Part shown: in pieces, positions 22,404-31,217 of the stretch | Layout: every line of letters begins with the position of its first letter | How positions within the stretch are numbered: the stretch's first letter is position 1 | DNA from: M55B174 sp034716235 | Lineage (GTDB): Bacteria > Patescibacteriota > Minisyncoccia > CAIUEV01 > JAHKAQ01 | NCBI GenBank assembly: GCA_034716235.1 | Contig: JAYEHH010000017.1 | Span: forward strand, 1 to 42,440 | DNA length: 42,440 nucleotides | Reading direction: 5' to 3' | Made by a program: the position numbers and the translations under genes | Notes under the pieces: generated by a model | What the model was told of the DNA's origin: nothing | Database searches by the model: none | Seen by the model: the letters and a program-made list of their open reading frames with translations, nothing else

Positions 22404-23372
22404 ATGAAACTGCTAGTCAATATCCCTGCCTACAATGAGGCAGAAACTATAAAAAAAACTATTCAGGACATTCCTCGTGAGATAGAAGGAGTTTCTTCAG
22501 TTACCGTTCAAGTGGTTGACGATGGTTCTACGGACGATACCGCTCTTTCTGCCAAAGAAGCTGGAGCCGATATTGTTTACTCGCATAATATTAATCGTGG
22601 ATTAGGGATAGCCTTTAGAAGCGCTGTCCTCCAAGCTTTAGAGCAAGGAGTTGATACTATGGTTAATATTGATGCCGATGGACAATTTAATCCAAAAGAT
22701 ATTCCCCAACTAATCAAACCTGTTCTAGAAAAAAGGGCTGATATTGTTATTGGATCACGTTTTTCTGGAATAAAACCTAAGGGGATGCCTTTTATCCGCA
22801 AGAGCTTAAATAAGTTAGCTGCTCAAATTGTTGGATCTTTTTTAGGAACCAAAACGGATGACATCACCTGTGGCTTCCGAGCTTACAGTAGAGAAGCGAT
22901 GTTGAAATTAAATTTAACTCATCAATTTACCTACACTCAAGAAACTATCATAGACGCTCTGAGTAAAAAATTAAAAATTATTTGGATTCCTGTGCAAGTT
23001 GTTTATTTTAAAAATAGAAAAGCAAAACTTACCAAAAGCCTGCTCAATTTCATTTATCAATCCTTAATGATTATTTTTAAAACTTTACGAGATACTAAAC
23101 CTCTGAAATTTTTTGGGTTCCCTGCTTTAATTTCTATCATTGCCTCTCTAACAATTTTCTCCGTTTTTATTTTTAACTATTTACAAACTTTTAAGATTTC
23201 TCCTTATCGCAATTGGATTGGGCTAGGAAGTATTTTTCTTTTTCTGGGAATTCAATTTATAATTTTTGCCTTTTTGGCTGATATGGTAAAAAGTAATCGT
23301 CAACTTATTGAAGACAGGATGTATGAAGAGAAAAAACTTCGGTTTAGTAAAAATAAAACAACGCCAGAATAA
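22404..23372 (+). CDS. Glycosyltransferase family 2 with C-terminal membrane helices
   Basis: A 322-residue GT-A enzyme. The catalytic domain starts LVNIPAYNEAETI, has VVDDGSTDD for UDP-sugar binding and the metal-binding DADGQF (about residues 90-95), and later CGFRAYSREA. Two hydrophobic helices (about 235-255 and 270-292) anchor it, as in polyprenyl-phosphate sugar transferases of the DPM1/ArnC type. It would attach a sugar to undecaprenyl phosphate at the inner face of the membrane. It lies 23 bp after the UDP-sugar dehydrogenase and 10 bp before the next GT4 gene. Confidence 0.92.
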   Translation: MKLLVNIPAYNEAETIKKTIQDIPREIEGVSSVTVQVVDDGSTDDTALSAKEAGADIVYSHNINRGLGIAFRSAVLQALEQGVDTMVNIDADGQFNPKDIPQLIKPVLEKRADIVIGSRFSGIKPKGMPFIRKSLNKLAAQIVGSFLGTKTDDITCGFRAYSREAMLKLNLTHQFTYTQETIIDALSKKLKIIWIPVQVVYFKNRKAKLTKSLLNFIYQSLMIIFKTLRDTKPLKFFGFPALISIIASLTIFSVFIFNYLQTFKISPYRNWIGLGSIFLFLGIQFIIFAFLADMVKSNRQLIEDRMYEEKKLRFSKNKTTPE

Positions 23373-23382
23373 AAAGAATCAA

Positions 23383-24528
23383 ATGACTTCAAATAAAATT
23401 AAAATTCTTTTTATTTCAAGAACTTACCCACCTGTTGTAGGAGGCATGGAGAGGGTAAGCTTTAATTTGATTAAATCTATTGCCAGACTAGACGAAACTG
23501 TTGTTACTGCCATTGTCAATCGTGGTGGCAAACAAACTTTACCCATTTTCCTGATTGCCCTCCTTCCTAAAATTTTAATTTCTGCCAGAAAATATGATCT
23601 GGTTCATCTTTCAGACGCTGTTTTAGCTCCCTTTGGAGATATCATTAAAATGATTCATCCAAAAGTAAAAGTTGTTTGTACGGTTCATGGGCTAGATATA
23701 ACTTATGCCGGTAAAAACTCCTTCTATAAAAAAATCAATTTACCAGCCTTATTTTCTCTAGATAGAATAATCGCAGTAAGCCAAGCAACTAAACAAACCG
23801 CTTTAGATTTTAAAGTACCTAAGCGCCTAGTTACGGTAATCCCCAATGGAGTCGGCTCTAAAGAGATTTATAATCCTAAAATTAAAAAACAAGCCTTAGC
23901 TACTCTATTAAAAAAGAAATCTAAACAAAAATTTGATAATCAGCTGGCTGGAAAATTAAAAGAAAAAGTTTTTATTTTAACTCTAGGAAGATTAAGGAAG
24001 AGAAAGGGAGTAGCCTGGTTTATAGAAAATGTTCTGGGAAAGCTCAATTCTAATGTTGTTTATTTAGTAGCTGGAGATGGAGAAGAAAAAGAAAACATTC
24101 AAAAAATTGCCAAAAAATTGCACCTAGAGGATAGAGTTTATCTCTTGGGCTTTGTGTCTTCTGAAGAAAAGCAAGTTTTATTGAATACTGTTGATATTTT
24201 TGTCCAGCCCAGCATTAAGATCAAAAATGATATGGAAGGATTCGGAGTTAGCATGTTAGAAGCCTCCTCTTGCAAATTGCCAGTTGTGGCCACTGGAATA
24301 GAGGGGATTAAAGAAGCAGTAACCAGTGGCGAAAACGGCTTTTTGATAAAACTGGATAATGTCTCGGCTTGGATAAAAGTACTCCGTAAGTTAATAGAAG
24401 ACCCCGAACTTCGTCACGGCTTCGGTGAAAAAGCCAGAGAATATACTATTCGTAATTTTGAATGGAATATAATTGCCAAAAGATACTTAAAAACATTTAA
24501 ACAGGTTATGTCTGAAAAGAGGAAATGA
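23383..24528 (+). CDS. Glycosyltransferase family 4 (GT-B)
   Basis: The start at 23383 (MTSNKIKILFISRTYPPVVGG) fits the family. An upstream ATG at 23308 would overlap the GT2 gene and add 25 basic residues of no family resemblance. The 381-residue protein has the N-terminal GGMERVSFNL acceptor region, FILTLGRLRKRKGVAWFIE at the donor site, and an E-x7-E-like motif EGFGVSMLEASSCKLPVVAT. It likely extends a surface polysaccharide. It is the third gene of the sugar run. Repeat-rich DNA follows its stop for almost 390 bp. Confidence 0.9.
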   Translation: MTSNKIKILFISRTYPPVVGGMERVSFNLIKSIARLDETVVTAIVNRGGKQTLPIFLIALLPKILISARKYDLVHLSDAVLAPFGDIIKMIHPKVKVVCTVHGLDITYAGKNSFYKKINLPALFSLDRIIAVSQATKQTALDFKVPKRLVTVIPNGVGSKEIYNPKIKKQALATLLKKKSKQKFDNQLAGKLKEKVFILTLGRLRKRKGVAWFIENVLGKLNSNVVYLVAGDGEEKENIQKIAKKLHLEDRVYLLGFVSSEEKQVLLNTVDIFVQPSIKIKNDMEGFGVSMLEASSCKLPVVATGIEGIKEAVTSGENGFLIKLDNVSAWIKVLRKLIEDPELRHGFGEKAREYTIRNFEWNIIAKRYLKTFKQVMSEKRK

Positions 24529-24914
24529 TGGTTGTAGGTGGAAAAACTTTATAAAGTTCATAAAGTTTATAAAGTTGAAAGTTCGTAAAGTTTGTAAAGT
24601 TTAGGCAATTGATAATTGACAATGCCAGCCAGCCTTGCCGAGTCCAGGCGGGCCTCTGGCTGGTCACCCTCTGGGTGAGAGAATGGAGAATTGAGGAATA
24701 TCTATATTATGCTTCACAATTTTATTTGTCATTTTCGAACAAATTTAGGAAAGGCTATCCTTACCCGTAGAGACAGGTTTAAAACCTGTCTCTACAAACA
24801 AAATTAAATCTTCCCTAAATTTGTTCAGGAATGACAGGGGAAAAGGCTGGCTGGCTTGTCTCGCCAATAGTGAATCACCCTTTGGGTAAAAAATTTAAAA
24901 TTCATAAACTACTT
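24529..24914. repeat. Repeat-rich intergenic island (386 bp)
   Basis: There is no gene here. It holds, in order: a GTTYRTAAA array (24546-24602); a GC-rich fragment with stems CCAGCCAG/CTGGCTGG (24625-24663) and TCACCC/GGGTGA (24664-24678); a nested palindrome (24727-24836); and a second GC-rich fragment (24845-24890) that shares pieces with the first and with 27551-27596. The mosaic order suggests repeated insertion of small non-autonomous elements. The palindromes may terminate transcription from the GT4 gene. Confidence 0.8.
24727..24836. mobile_element. MITE-like nested palindrome
   Basis: Ends TGTCATT (24727-24733) and AATGACA (24830-24836) are inverted. Inside them, GAACAAATTTAGG (24737-24749) pairs perfectly with 24814-24826. 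In the centre, GTAGAGACAGGTTT (24767-24780) pairs perfectly with 24782-24795 around one base. The 110-bp element has no coding capacity. Nested inverted repeats with conserved ends are typical of miniature inverted-repeat elements; the TGTCATTCC-type end recurs at 27246 and near 42238. Confidence 0.65.
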
Positions 24915-26810
24915 ATGTTCATTGACTACCTAAAATTTTTCTTCTCTTTCTTTTTCCTTTTTTTCTTACCCGGGTTTTCGGTTTTGTATCTTATCCTTCG
25001 ACCAAAATTAAAAATTTCTCCAATAGAATATCTTATCTTCAGTACTGGCATTAGTCTTGCCCTGGTTAATCTTTTAGTGCTAGTACTGAATAAATTTGAG
25101 ATTGCCCTCAATACTTCTAATATTTTCAATGCCATTCTACTACTTATTGCATTACCTTTAGTCGCGTCAACTTTTCCCGCTTGGCAATTATTCCCCTCTC
25201 GCAAAAAAAATAATAAACAATCAGCTAAGAATCTTCTTAAAAAATTACCCTCTTACTTGCAATTAACAAAAAATCAACTATTAATTGCTTCAACTTTAAT
25301 CTTTATCTCTTTTTTCATAACAACCAATTTTTTAGCCAGAGATATTGTTCCTAACAATACCGATCTGGGACACCACATGTATTGGGTAAAATTAATCGAC
25401 AAAACGGAGCAATTGCCTGCCTATGATACCAGCGATGTAATTGTAGGAGAACATATTCCTTTTGCGGTTCTGACTAAACTTACTGGCATTTCAGTACTCT
25501 CCGCTTTTCCGGTTATCTTTCTAGCTTTCATTAGTTTTATTTCTCTCTTGGCCATCTATGCATTAGCTTTGCGAATCTTTAAAAGTCAGACCATTGCTTG
25601 GTCTGTGTTTTTATTTGCTGGAGTTTTTGATGCAATCGCTGACCCTTTAGGTAAATTCGTTTCCGGGGGAGTGGTTGGCAATATTCTAGGTAATTTATTT
25701 ATCCCTTTAATCCTGCTGGCTACGTATCTAGCTCTAGTTAATAAAAAAAGCGAAGTATTGGCTTTAGCAATTTTCCTCACCGGTAGTCTTTTCTATATTC
25801 ACCACCTCTCGGCTTTTTTGTTGCTTTTTATCTTAACGGCTTTCGCCTTAATTTATTTAGGAATAAATTTAAAGCACTCTCCAAAAATTTTAGGAAGTTG
25901 GTTAAAATTATTGTTAACTCCACTACCCCTGATAATAATCGGTTTATTTATAACCACCATCAGCTGGATTTATCTACCTCATTATCTCAGCAATAAAGCA
26001 GTGACCTCTGTAATGCAGTCCCCCCTGAAAGATACTCACCAAGGGGTTTCCCTCTCCGGATTTATTTCAAGCACAGGAGATTGGAGAACAATTTTAGGAG
26101 TACTTGGATTAGCAATTTTCATTTTCCTTAGTATTAAAAATAAAGGTTTTAAAAAATATTCTTTCGCCCTCCTGTCTGGATGGAGTTTAATTTTGTTTGC
26201 CTTATCTTTTTTCCCTCAGTTTTTCTTGGTTGATTTACCCAGCAGACGAGTGGCTAATTATTTAATTTTTCCCCTATCCATAACTGCTGGCTATGGTTTA
26301 ATAATTTTACTTAATAAATTAAAATCTAATCTGAATCGGCAATTATTCCTCACTCTATTGTTAGCCATTGTTATCGCTCTCTCTTTGAACGGACTAGGGC
26401 ACTCTCTAAAATATTTTACTCATGAGAATCAGTTTGGAGATGCTGTCCAACTCTATCATGCCTCACAATATTTGGATGAGAAAACCATTGCCGAAGATAC
26501 TATTCTAAAAGACCATGCTAATCTTAAAGCTGATACTTGGATTAAATTTTTTCTTTTAAGAGGCTACAACTACATCCTTGCTAGAACTTTTGACTACAAA
26601 TATGAAGACCCTACTAAAGATCGAGAAACTTGCACCCGTGATATGATTGTTGCTCCGGATTCTTCAAGAGGAAAAGAATGTTATCAAGAGACAGGCACTG
26701 ATTATTTAATTTTACGCAAAGACATTGATAATTTTTTCTTTGATTTGTCAGATAATTTTTCTAAAATTTATAGTAACGATACTACGGTAATTTATAAAAA
26801 GCATGAATAA
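24915..26810 (+). CDS. Polytopic membrane protein, GT-C glycosyltransferase-like
   Basis: The start at 24915 (MFIDYLKFFFSFFF) is chosen because the upstream ATG at 24831 lies in a palindromic repeat and adds 28 residues encoded by repeat DNA. The 631-residue protein has about 12-13 membrane helices up to residue ~500 and a soluble C-terminal tail of ~110 residues outside. The first external loop after helix 4 carries NNTDLGHHMYWVKLI; an acidic-polar residue pair in this loop is typical of GT-C enzymes, which use lipid-phosphate sugars on the outer face. I cannot name the substrate. It lies in a sugar cluster and precedes a small anchored protein by 12 bp. Confidence 0.75.
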   Translation: MFIDYLKFFFSFFFLFFLPGFSVLYLILRPKLKISPIEYLIFSTGISLALVNLLVLVLNKFEIALNTSNIFNAILLLIALPLVASTFPAWQLFPSRKKNNKQSAKNLLKKLPSYLQLTKNQLLIASTLIFISFFITTNFLARDIVPNNTDLGHHMYWVKLIDKTEQLPAYDTSDVIVGEHIPFAVLTKLTGISVLSAFPVIFLAFISFISLLAIYALALRIFKSQTIAWSVFLFAGVFDAIADPLGKFVSGGVVGNILGNLFIPLILLATYLALVNKKSEVLALAIFLTGSLFYIHHLSAFLLLFILTAFALIYLGINLKHSPKILGSWLKLLLTPLPLIIIGLFITTISWIYLPHYLSNKAVTSVMQSPLKDTHQGVSLSGFISSTGDWRTILGVLGLAIFIFLSIKNKGFKKYSFALLSGWSLILFALSFFPQFFLVDLPSRRVANYLIFPLSITAGYGLIILLNKLKSNLNRQLFLTLLLAIVIALSLNGLGHSLKYFTHENQFGDAVQLYHASQYLDEKTIAEDTILKDHANLKADTWIKFFLLRGYNYILARTFDYKYEDPTKDRETCTRDMIVAPDSSRGKECYQETGTDYLILRKDIDNFFFDLSDNFSKIYSNDTTVIYKKHE

Positions 26811-26822
26811 TATTTTGTAATT

Positions 26823-27188
26823 ATGCTAAAATCCATTCCCAACAATTCAAAACTGATTTTATTCTTAGTAGTCCTTGGCTTCCTGGCTGGATTTTATTTA
26901 TTTAAGGTGGAGACTGATAATCATAACTCTCAATATCATAAAGAATGGACTGCCGTTTATTTCCTCAACCCTACTAAAAACAGTCTAGCTTTCGCTATTG
27001 AAAACTACGAGGGGAAAGAAACAATCTACCAATATTCAATAACGGAAATAAACGGCAAGGTAATTACTACAGCAGAAATAAAGCTTTCCCCTGGTCAAAA
27101 AAAAGATATAAATTTAGAAACGGAACAGTTGGGAGAAAAAGTGATTATTCGGTATAATGATGAAGAAATTATTTTAAAGAGACCGTAG
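26823..27188 (+). CDS. Small membrane-anchored protein, DUF1616-like fragment
   Basis: A 121-residue protein with one N-terminal membrane helix (about residues 11-27), no lipobox, and a beta-rich external domain of about 85 residues containing AVYFLNPTKNSLAFAIENYE and LSPGQKKDINL. This domain looks like the small external beta domain at the C-terminus of DUF1616-type membrane proteins, where NxE-type turns are common. It follows the GT-C-like gene by 12 bp and is probably its functional partner or a split-off domain. Repeat-rich DNA begins right after its stop. Confidence 0.7.
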   Translation: MLKSIPNNSKLILFLVVLGFLAGFYLFKVETDNHNSQYHKEWTAVYFLNPTKNSLAFAIENYEGKETIYQYSITEINGKVITTAEIKLSPGQKKDINLETEQLGEKVIIRYNDEEIILKRP

Positions 27189-27665
27189 TTAAGTGAAAAG
27201 TTGTAAAGTAAAAAGTTATAAAGTGGCAAGGGTTTCTTTTTCCCCTGTCATTCCCGTCCCGTCATCCGACGGGATAAACTCCAGCCTGCCTAAGCTCGCT
27301 AACTAATGTACCCATTACAGTTTTGTGACACGGCGAGGCAAGCGGGAATCCAGAAACTAGAATAAAATTTCTGAGACTAAATACAAATTAACAATTACTA
27401 GAAAGCTGACCTGTATAATTTTCTAAGTTTCATATAGTTTTACTAGAAGAAATAAGTATTATTTAAAAGTTATTTTACTGTTACAGTAAAATAAGTACAG
27501 TGTGTTTTAGAAATCTGGACCCCCGCCTTCGCGGGGGTGACCGGAAAAAGGTTGGCTGGCTTGTCTCGCCGAGTCTAGGCGGGTCTCTGGCTGGCATTGT
27601 CCATTGCTTCAGCTTTATAACTTTATAACTTTATGAACTTGATAATTGTCTAAACTTTTACCCCT
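27189..27665. repeat. Repeat-rich intergenic island (477 bp)
   Basis: No gene is present. The left edge has a short GTTNTAAA array (27200-27225) and the right edge an inverted one (27613-27645, CTTTATAA units). Between them are a MITE-like element (27246-27545) and a GC-rich fragment (27551-27596) shared with 24625-24663 and 24845-24890. The symmetric edge arrays enclose the whole island. Confidence 0.8.
27246..27545. mobile_element. MITE-like element, first copy
   Basis: It starts TGTCATTCCCGTCCCGTCAT and ends with a hairpin of ACCCCCGC/GCGGGGGT arms (27519-27538). A 62-bp block at 27349-27410 is identical to 42314-42375, and similarity continues past it on the right. A perfect palindrome with 11-bp arms (TATTTTACTGT) lies at 27471-27493. 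TCCAGA at 27349 is inverted as TCTGGA at 27514-27519. There is no open frame of note. It looks like a non-autonomous dispersed element. Confidence 0.65.
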
Positions 27666-28847
27666 ATGCTCAAATCAAACAAACAAATCTTAATGGTCAC
27701 TCGCCCTATCTGTCTTCCTTGGAACGAAGCCAGCAAGAATTTTGCTTATGAGCTTGCCAGAAGGATTAAGGGTAATACCTTCCACTTGCTGACTTATAAA
27801 AATCTTCCTGAAAAGAAAGCTAACATCAAAGAGCATCCTATTTATACTTCGCCCGATCTCCAATTATCATTAAAACAGAAGTTACGCTTGCTTAAATTTT
27901 TAGCTCGTCTGCCTGCCGGAATTGATATTCTTCATTTTCTTTTCACTCCTAGCCCACTCACAACCGCTATTTTAAAAAGAACCGTGTTGCCGATGGCAAG
28001 AGCTGGAAAATCTAACCATTTTAGTACCATTCAAACCGTAGCCACGTTGAACTTTCTAAAAATGAATAGTAATAACTGGAAAACTTACTTGTTCGCAGAT
28101 AAAATCGTTACTCATTCCGATTATTCAAAAAATCTATTGTTAAAATTAGGAGTTCCCAACGTTACCTGTATTAAGCCAGGAATTGATTTACAAAAATTTA
28201 AACCACGCCCCAAAAATAAACTGACTCTCAAAAAATTAGGTATAGCTGAAGAAGAAAAAGTTATTCTTTACACTGGAGAATATGTTCGCTTGCGGGCCAT
28301 GGACACAATTATAGCCTCCCTCCCCCAGTTGGTAAAAAAATATCCTACTCTCAAATTAATTCTTGCCTGTCGTCTCAAGTCTCATGAGGATTCAGTAAAG
28401 AAAAAAGAGGTTCAGAAAAAAATAGCTGAGTTAGGTTTGACAAACAAAGTAATCTTTTTAGAAACCTTTCCAAAGATGGAACAGCTCTATAATTTAGCTG
28501 ACATTTTTATTTTCCCCGTTAAAGAAATGACTGGTAAGTTTGATTTGGCCCTTACCGTATTAGAGGCTATGGCTTCTGGGTTGCCAGTAATAATTTCTGA
28601 CATCCAGCCTCTGATAGAAACCGTGCAACGTCCTAACTCTGCCCTAACTCTAACAAGCACTACTAAGGCTCCTCGAGAACTAACTTTAAAAATTCTTGAA
28701 GTATTGCAAAATAATAAATTGGCGAATAAGCTTAAAGTTAGAGCTCGGAAAAATGCAGAAAGTTTTTTTGATATTAGGGAATGTACCAAACAGTACGAGC
28801 AACTTTATGCAACGATAAAAACAGCTCATCCGAGACTCAAACAATAA
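27666..28847 (+). CDS. Glycosyltransferase family 4 (GT-B)
   Basis: A 393-residue GT-B enzyme. The N-terminal domain has WNEASKNFAYELARRI near the acceptor site and DILHFLFTPSP. The C-terminal domain has ILYTGEYVRLRAMDTIIASL at the donor site and the E-x7-E-type FDLALTVLEAMASGLPVIIS. It is a third GT4 in the cluster and follows the repeat island; an inverted GTTYRTAAA array lies about 20 bp before its ATG. Probable surface-polysaccharide role, with unknown sugar. Confidence 0.9.
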   Translation: MLKSNKQILMVTRPICLPWNEASKNFAYELARRIKGNTFHLLTYKNLPEKKANIKEHPIYTSPDLQLSLKQKLRLLKFLARLPAGIDILHFLFTPSPLTTAILKRTVLPMARAGKSNHFSTIQTVATLNFLKMNSNNWKTYLFADKIVTHSDYSKNLLLKLGVPNVTCIKPGIDLQKFKPRPKNKLTLKKLGIAEEEKVILYTGEYVRLRAMDTIIASLPQLVKKYPTLKLILACRLKSHEDSVKKKEVQKKIAELGLTNKVIFLETFPKMEQLYNLADIFIFPVKEMTGKFDLALTVLEAMASGLPVIISDIQPLIETVQRPNSALTLTSTTKAPRELTLKILEVLQNNKLANKLKVRARKNAESFFDIRECTKQYEQLYATIKTAHPRLKQ

Positions 28848-28886
28848 TATTTGCTCTAGATTTTTTTTAAACAAATTTAAACCTTA

Positions 28887-29675
28887 ATGGCATTTTCTGA
28901 AAAAAATTTTACCGGTAAAACCGGAATAAAGACTATCTATTATGATTCCGGTATTAATGTTAATAAGCCGGCTCTTGTTTTTATTCATGGGGGAACTTCT
29001 CATCCTTTAAAAAACTACGAAACTATTTTACATACTCTAGCTAAAAATTATAGAATTATCGCCCCAGAAGTACCCGGATTTACCAACACCTACTATCCTG
29101 ATAAACTTTTAGGGCTTGATGAACTGGCCACATTTTTTAATGAATTAATGGAAAAAGCTAAGCTTCCCCAATATTCCGTTATCGGTCATTCCATGGGAGG
29201 AGGAATAGCAATTTTAATGGCCACCAATAACTCTCGGGTATTGCGAGTGATAGCTTCTAACAGCGCTGGCCACCCCCTACAATTGTCTGAAAACGGTTTA
29301 GCTTTTTCTATGGTTTCTAAAATAATCCGTCAGGGCTATTCTAAACAAGGAGTCAAGGTGTTTAAAAAACTTTATCATGGGTTTAAAGAGATTGCCAATG
29401 GAAAAATGGACAAAAAAAATAGAACATCTTTTGCCCTAAAATCCGCTCATTATGCTATGAGCAAAGACTATTCCGACTTATTTAGTAAAGTGGCTTCGCC
29501 CACCTTGCTAATCCACGCTAAAAAAGATAATCTTTTCAAAAGACCCGATGCCCAATATTTATCAGAACTGATACCTAAATCAACATTGGTAGAAGTTGAT
29601 GGATACCACGATTGGGCGATGCACGAACAAGATCAATTTGCCAAATTAACTCAAGATTTTTTAGAAAAAAATTAA
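28887..29675 (+). CDS. Alpha/beta hydrolase
   Basis: A 262-residue alpha/beta-hydrolase-fold enzyme. It has the oxyanion-hole HGG (34-36), the nucleophile elbow GHSMGGG with Ser102, an acidic residue in HAKKDN (about 215) and the catalytic His in DGYHDW (about 241-246), so the triad is complete. A cap region (about 130-190) is helical. No signal peptide, so cytoplasmic. Substrates of this family range from esters to epoxides and cannot be told here. It is 15 bp upstream of the RtcB-like gene, suggesting co-transcription. Confidence 0.88.
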   Translation: MAFSEKNFTGKTGIKTIYYDSGINVNKPALVFIHGGTSHPLKNYETILHTLAKNYRIIAPEVPGFTNTYYPDKLLGLDELATFFNELMEKAKLPQYSVIGHSMGGGIAILMATNNSRVLRVIASNSAGHPLQLSENGLAFSMVSKIIRQGYSKQGVKVFKKLYHGFKEIANGKMDKKNRTSFALKSAHYAMSKDYSDLFSKVASPTLLIHAKKDNLFKRPDAQYLSELIPKSTLVEVDGYHDWAMHEQDQFAKLTQDFLEKN

Positions 29676-29690
29676 AGTAATCCTAATCAT

Positions 29691-31124
29691 ATGGCTCCTA
29701 TAAAATACTGTCTCGCTCAAAATTTAATGCCTGATAAACCTACTCAACTGCAGTTAGAAAATACTGCCCAAGAACAAGCTGTTTTTAAGCAGGTAGCTGT
29801 TATGCCTGACGTTCACTCTAAACCTGGTCGCAAATGTCCAACTGGAACAGTGGTAGCCACTAAGAATACTTTACTACCTCAGGTTATGGATACTGCTCCT
29901 AACTGCGGAATGCGCGTACTGGCTACTCCTTGGAATGAAGATAATTTTTCCGAAGAATCAATCAACGAATTATTTCTTGAGTTAATCCACCGAGTGCCTA
30001 CTCGAACTTACTGGGGAGACTGGATAGATGCTAAAACAGCCTTAAATATTTGTCGTTTTGGAGCTACGGCTCTTTTAGATTTTTTAGGAAAAGATAGAGC
30101 GGAAGCAGAAAATATTTATGAGGGAGGCAATTTTTTTCCTCAACCACCGACAGAAAAAGAAATTTTAAATGCTATTCCTAAAATTTTTCTTCGAGCAGCT
30201 CAATTTCGTTTAGGAATTTTAGGAGAAGCCGGTAATCATTTTTTAGATCTGATGCGAGTAGAACCTATCCACCAAGAAAAGGCAACTGCCCTTGGTCTAC
30301 AAGAAGGACAATATGTTTTCCTAATGCATACTGGCTCGGGAGTCTTTGGACAATACTCTAGTTATTTTTTCACCCCCAAAAAAGAAGAACATCTTAGTAT
30401 GAAAATTATTACTAATTTAGGGCGTCTTACTTTTAATTCAGACTTACTGTCTAGAAAAGATATTTTACAACTTCAAAAAGAAGTGAAGCGGTACCGAGAA
30501 AAAACTGAATTTTTCAAAATTGATCCTAGCTCAAAAAGAGGACAAGCTTACTTAATCGCCAATAGGGCCTCTGCTAATTATGGTTTTGCCAACCGCATTA
30601 TGATTACTAAAAATATTGAGGAAGCTATCCAAAAAACTTCCAAGAAAAAAATTAATTTAAAATTAATTTCCGATATTCCCCATGTTTTACTGGCTAAAGA
30701 ACAGCATTATGATACCGATGTCTGGGTTCATCGTAATGGTGCCTCTAGAGGCTTCGGACCAAGCAGAATGAAAAATCATCCCCTTTTCTCTAAAACAGGT
30801 GAGTTGGGAGTATTAGCAGGGTCCATGAGCACTCCCTCCTATCTAGTGGGAGGCATAGATCAAAATGATGCCACTTTCTATTCTATAAACCATGGTGCTG
30901 GAAAATCCAAGCAACAAGATAAAAATGCTCCTCAAACCAAGGAGGAGCTATTAAAGAATATGAAAAATAAAAAAATTAGATTATACAACGCTAAATCAAA
31001 AGGGGTTGTCCAACAGGCAGATCAATACTATAAAGATATTAACGAAATTTTAGACTCCGTTCAAGAATTTAAAATAGCTGATCCTATTGCTAAATTAACT
31101 CCGGTAGCGGTGTTGATGGCGTAG
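29691..31124 (+). CDS. RtcB-like RNA ligase, divergent
   Basis: A 477-residue RtcB-family protein. Recognisable landmarks are MPDVHSKPGRKCPTGTVV, NCGM with Cys72, GNHF with His183, MHTGSG with His213, His331 (PHVLLAKE), and NHGAGK with His401, which corresponds to the guanylylated histidine. RtcB joins RNA 2',3'-cyclic phosphate or 3'-phosphate ends to 5'-OH ends using GTP and Mn. The Asp metal ligand two residues before Asn-Cys (D-x-N/G-C-G) is Ala69 here, although Asp67 is close by. MHTGSG differs from the usual HSGSRG. No archease gene is adjacent. It may be active with altered metal binding, or a repurposed paralogue. Confidence 0.85.
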   Translation: MAPIKYCLAQNLMPDKPTQLQLENTAQEQAVFKQVAVMPDVHSKPGRKCPTGTVVATKNTLLPQVMDTAPNCGMRVLATPWNEDNFSEESINELFLELIHRVPTRTYWGDWIDAKTALNICRFGATALLDFLGKDRAEAENIYEGGNFFPQPPTEKEILNAIPKIFLRAAQFRLGILGEAGNHFLDLMRVEPIHQEKATALGLQEGQYVFLMHTGSGVFGQYSSYFFTPKKEEHLSMKIITNLGRLTFNSDLLSRKDILQLQKEVKRYREKTEFFKIDPSSKRGQAYLIANRASANYGFANRIMITKNIEEAIQKTSKKKINLKLISDIPHVLLAKEQHYDTDVWVHRNGASRGFGPSRMKNHPLFSKTGELGVLAGSMSTPSYLVGGIDQNDATFYSINHGAGKSKQQDKNAPQTKEELLKNMKNKKIRLYNAKSKGVVQQADQYYKDINEILDSVQEFKIADPIAKLTPVAVLMA

Positions 31125-31170
31125 GAAGGGAAGAAATTTTGCTTTCCTTTTTTTCACTCGCTATTCCCAC

Positions 31171-31200
31171 AAAAAACTCCCAACATTTCGGGAGTTTTTT
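31171..31200. terminator. Bidirectional Rho-independent terminator
   Basis: Arms AAAAAACTCCC (31171-31181) and GGGAGTTTTTT (31190-31200) pair perfectly around an 8-nt loop. A T-run follows on either strand, so it can end both the plus-strand RtcB transcript and the minus-strand transcript that ends with the GIY-YIG gene. It sits exactly between the two convergent stops. Confidence 0.9.
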
Positions 31201-31217
31201 GCTTATAAAATAAATCT

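Noticed and set aside
24831..24914. Upstream ATG of the GT-C-like gene at 24831
   Set aside because: The added 28 codons are encoded by palindromic and GC-rich repeat DNA; the hydrophobic start at 24915 fits a membrane protein.
24529..27665. Insertion sequence with its own transposase
   Set aside because: The repeat islands have no open frame of transposase length and no DDE-like motif; they look non-autonomous.
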